Source: an uncultured Clostridia bacterium
GTDB lineage: Bacteria > Bacillota > Clostridia > Peptostreptococcales > Anaerovoracaceae
DNA length: 64,000 nucleotides
Direction of reading: 5' to 3'
Assembly: GCA_934255135.1 (NCBI GenBank)
Contig: CAKQMV010000004.1
Location: 1-64,000 of the forward strand
In this document: in pieces, positions 63,806 to 64,000 of the stretch
Numbering within the stretch: position 1 is the stretch's first letter
Layout of the letters: each line of letters opens with the position of its first letter
Made by a program: the position numbers and the translations under genes
Notes under the pieces: model-generated
Database searches by the model: none
What the model saw: only the letters and a program-made list of their open reading frames with translations
What the model was told of the DNA's origin: nothing

Positions 63806-64000
63806 ATGCGTAAGAAGATTTTTGCGACTCTTATGTCAGTTGCAATGGTAGCGTCATTCATGCCATCAATCGCGTTTGCTGCTAACACAAACAGCGGCCA
63901 CGCTTTCTACAAGTATGATACTGACTACACTATCGTAAATGGCAAGGTTGTAGCTAAGAAACCTAACAATCAGAAAACAATTGAGAAATATGTTGAGGTT
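63806..64000 (+). CDS. Cassette protein 6, N-terminal part (runs off the window)
   Basis: Sixty-five codons are present: the family signal peptide ending AFA and a mature start ANTNSGHAFYKYDTDYTIVN that resembles protein 5. No Cys repeat is reached before the edge. The array therefore continues beyond the window. Confidence 0.75.
   Translation, partial: MRKKIFATLMSVAMVASFMPSIAFAANTNSGHAFYKYDTDYTIVNGKVVAKKPNNQKTIEKYVEV

Noticed and set aside
32268..64000. Classical silent-cassette antigenic variation locus
   Set aside because: Every complete copy has its own leader, ribosome binding site, signal peptide and stop codon, so all look expressible. Recombination remains possible but silent donors are not seen.

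Overview
The window looks like a chromosomal segment of a low-to-middle GC, Gram-positive anaerobe of the Clostridia. An oral or gut relative of the Anaerovoracaceae (Mogibacterium/Eubacterium-like) is my guess; the genus is not proven by the sequence. Supporting signs are strong AGGAGG-type ribosome binding sites, several TTG and GTG starts, many lipoproteins and secreted Ig/fibronectin-like proteins, and YhaM and RecD2. No rRNA, tRNA or CRISPR array was recognised.

Positions 1-32050 are mostly housekeeping. In order they hold mltG; a TetM/EF-G-like GTPase fused to a YacP-type NYN nuclease domain; a lipoprotein tyrosine phosphatase; a BaiN/YhiN-type flavoprotein; a surface O-acylation operon (SGNH hydrolase, DUF4358, MBOAT, DHHW protein, then a TIGR01906-like membrane protein); and a compact shikimate operon aroF-aroB-aroA-aroC-aroE with two gene fusions (chorismate synthase-chorismate mutase, shikimate dehydrogenase-shikimate kinase), followed by a DMT exporter. 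Then come nadE, yhaM, recD2, a secreted Ig-like protein, an acyl-CoA synthetase, a phosphoesterase, a TetR regulator with an MMPL transporter and a heptad-repeat secreted partner, and an alpha/beta hydrolase.

Positions 32268-64000 are a different landscape: an array of paralogous cassettes. Each cassette has an almost invariant 170-nt leader, a gene for a large secreted protein (662-720 aa) built from Cys-x8-10-Cys-x2-Cys / Gly-His repeats with a basic fibronectin-like C-terminus, a conserved intercistronic hairpin, and a gene for a 121-aa lipoprotein with an invariant H-x3-C-x-H motif. There are five complete cassettes on both strands and a sixth entering at the right edge. A divergent 936-aa relative shares only the upstream 46-nt motif of the leader. 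Signal peptides and C-termini are conserved while the centres vary, which suggests a recombining, diversifying surface family.

Between the cassettes sit defence- or addiction-like genes: an AAA/ABC ATPase plus TOPRIM-like pair, an AbiE toxin-antitoxin pair, four DUF4143-type AAA ATPases (two almost identical, within a segmental duplication), and a second ATPase plus TOPRIM-like pair. Several are preceded by distinctive repeats: GGCACTTA boxes, a CCACAGTACTTTGG palindrome family, and a 33-bp tandem promoter repeat. The cassette array, its leader and its interleaving with defence genes are the most unusual content of the window.
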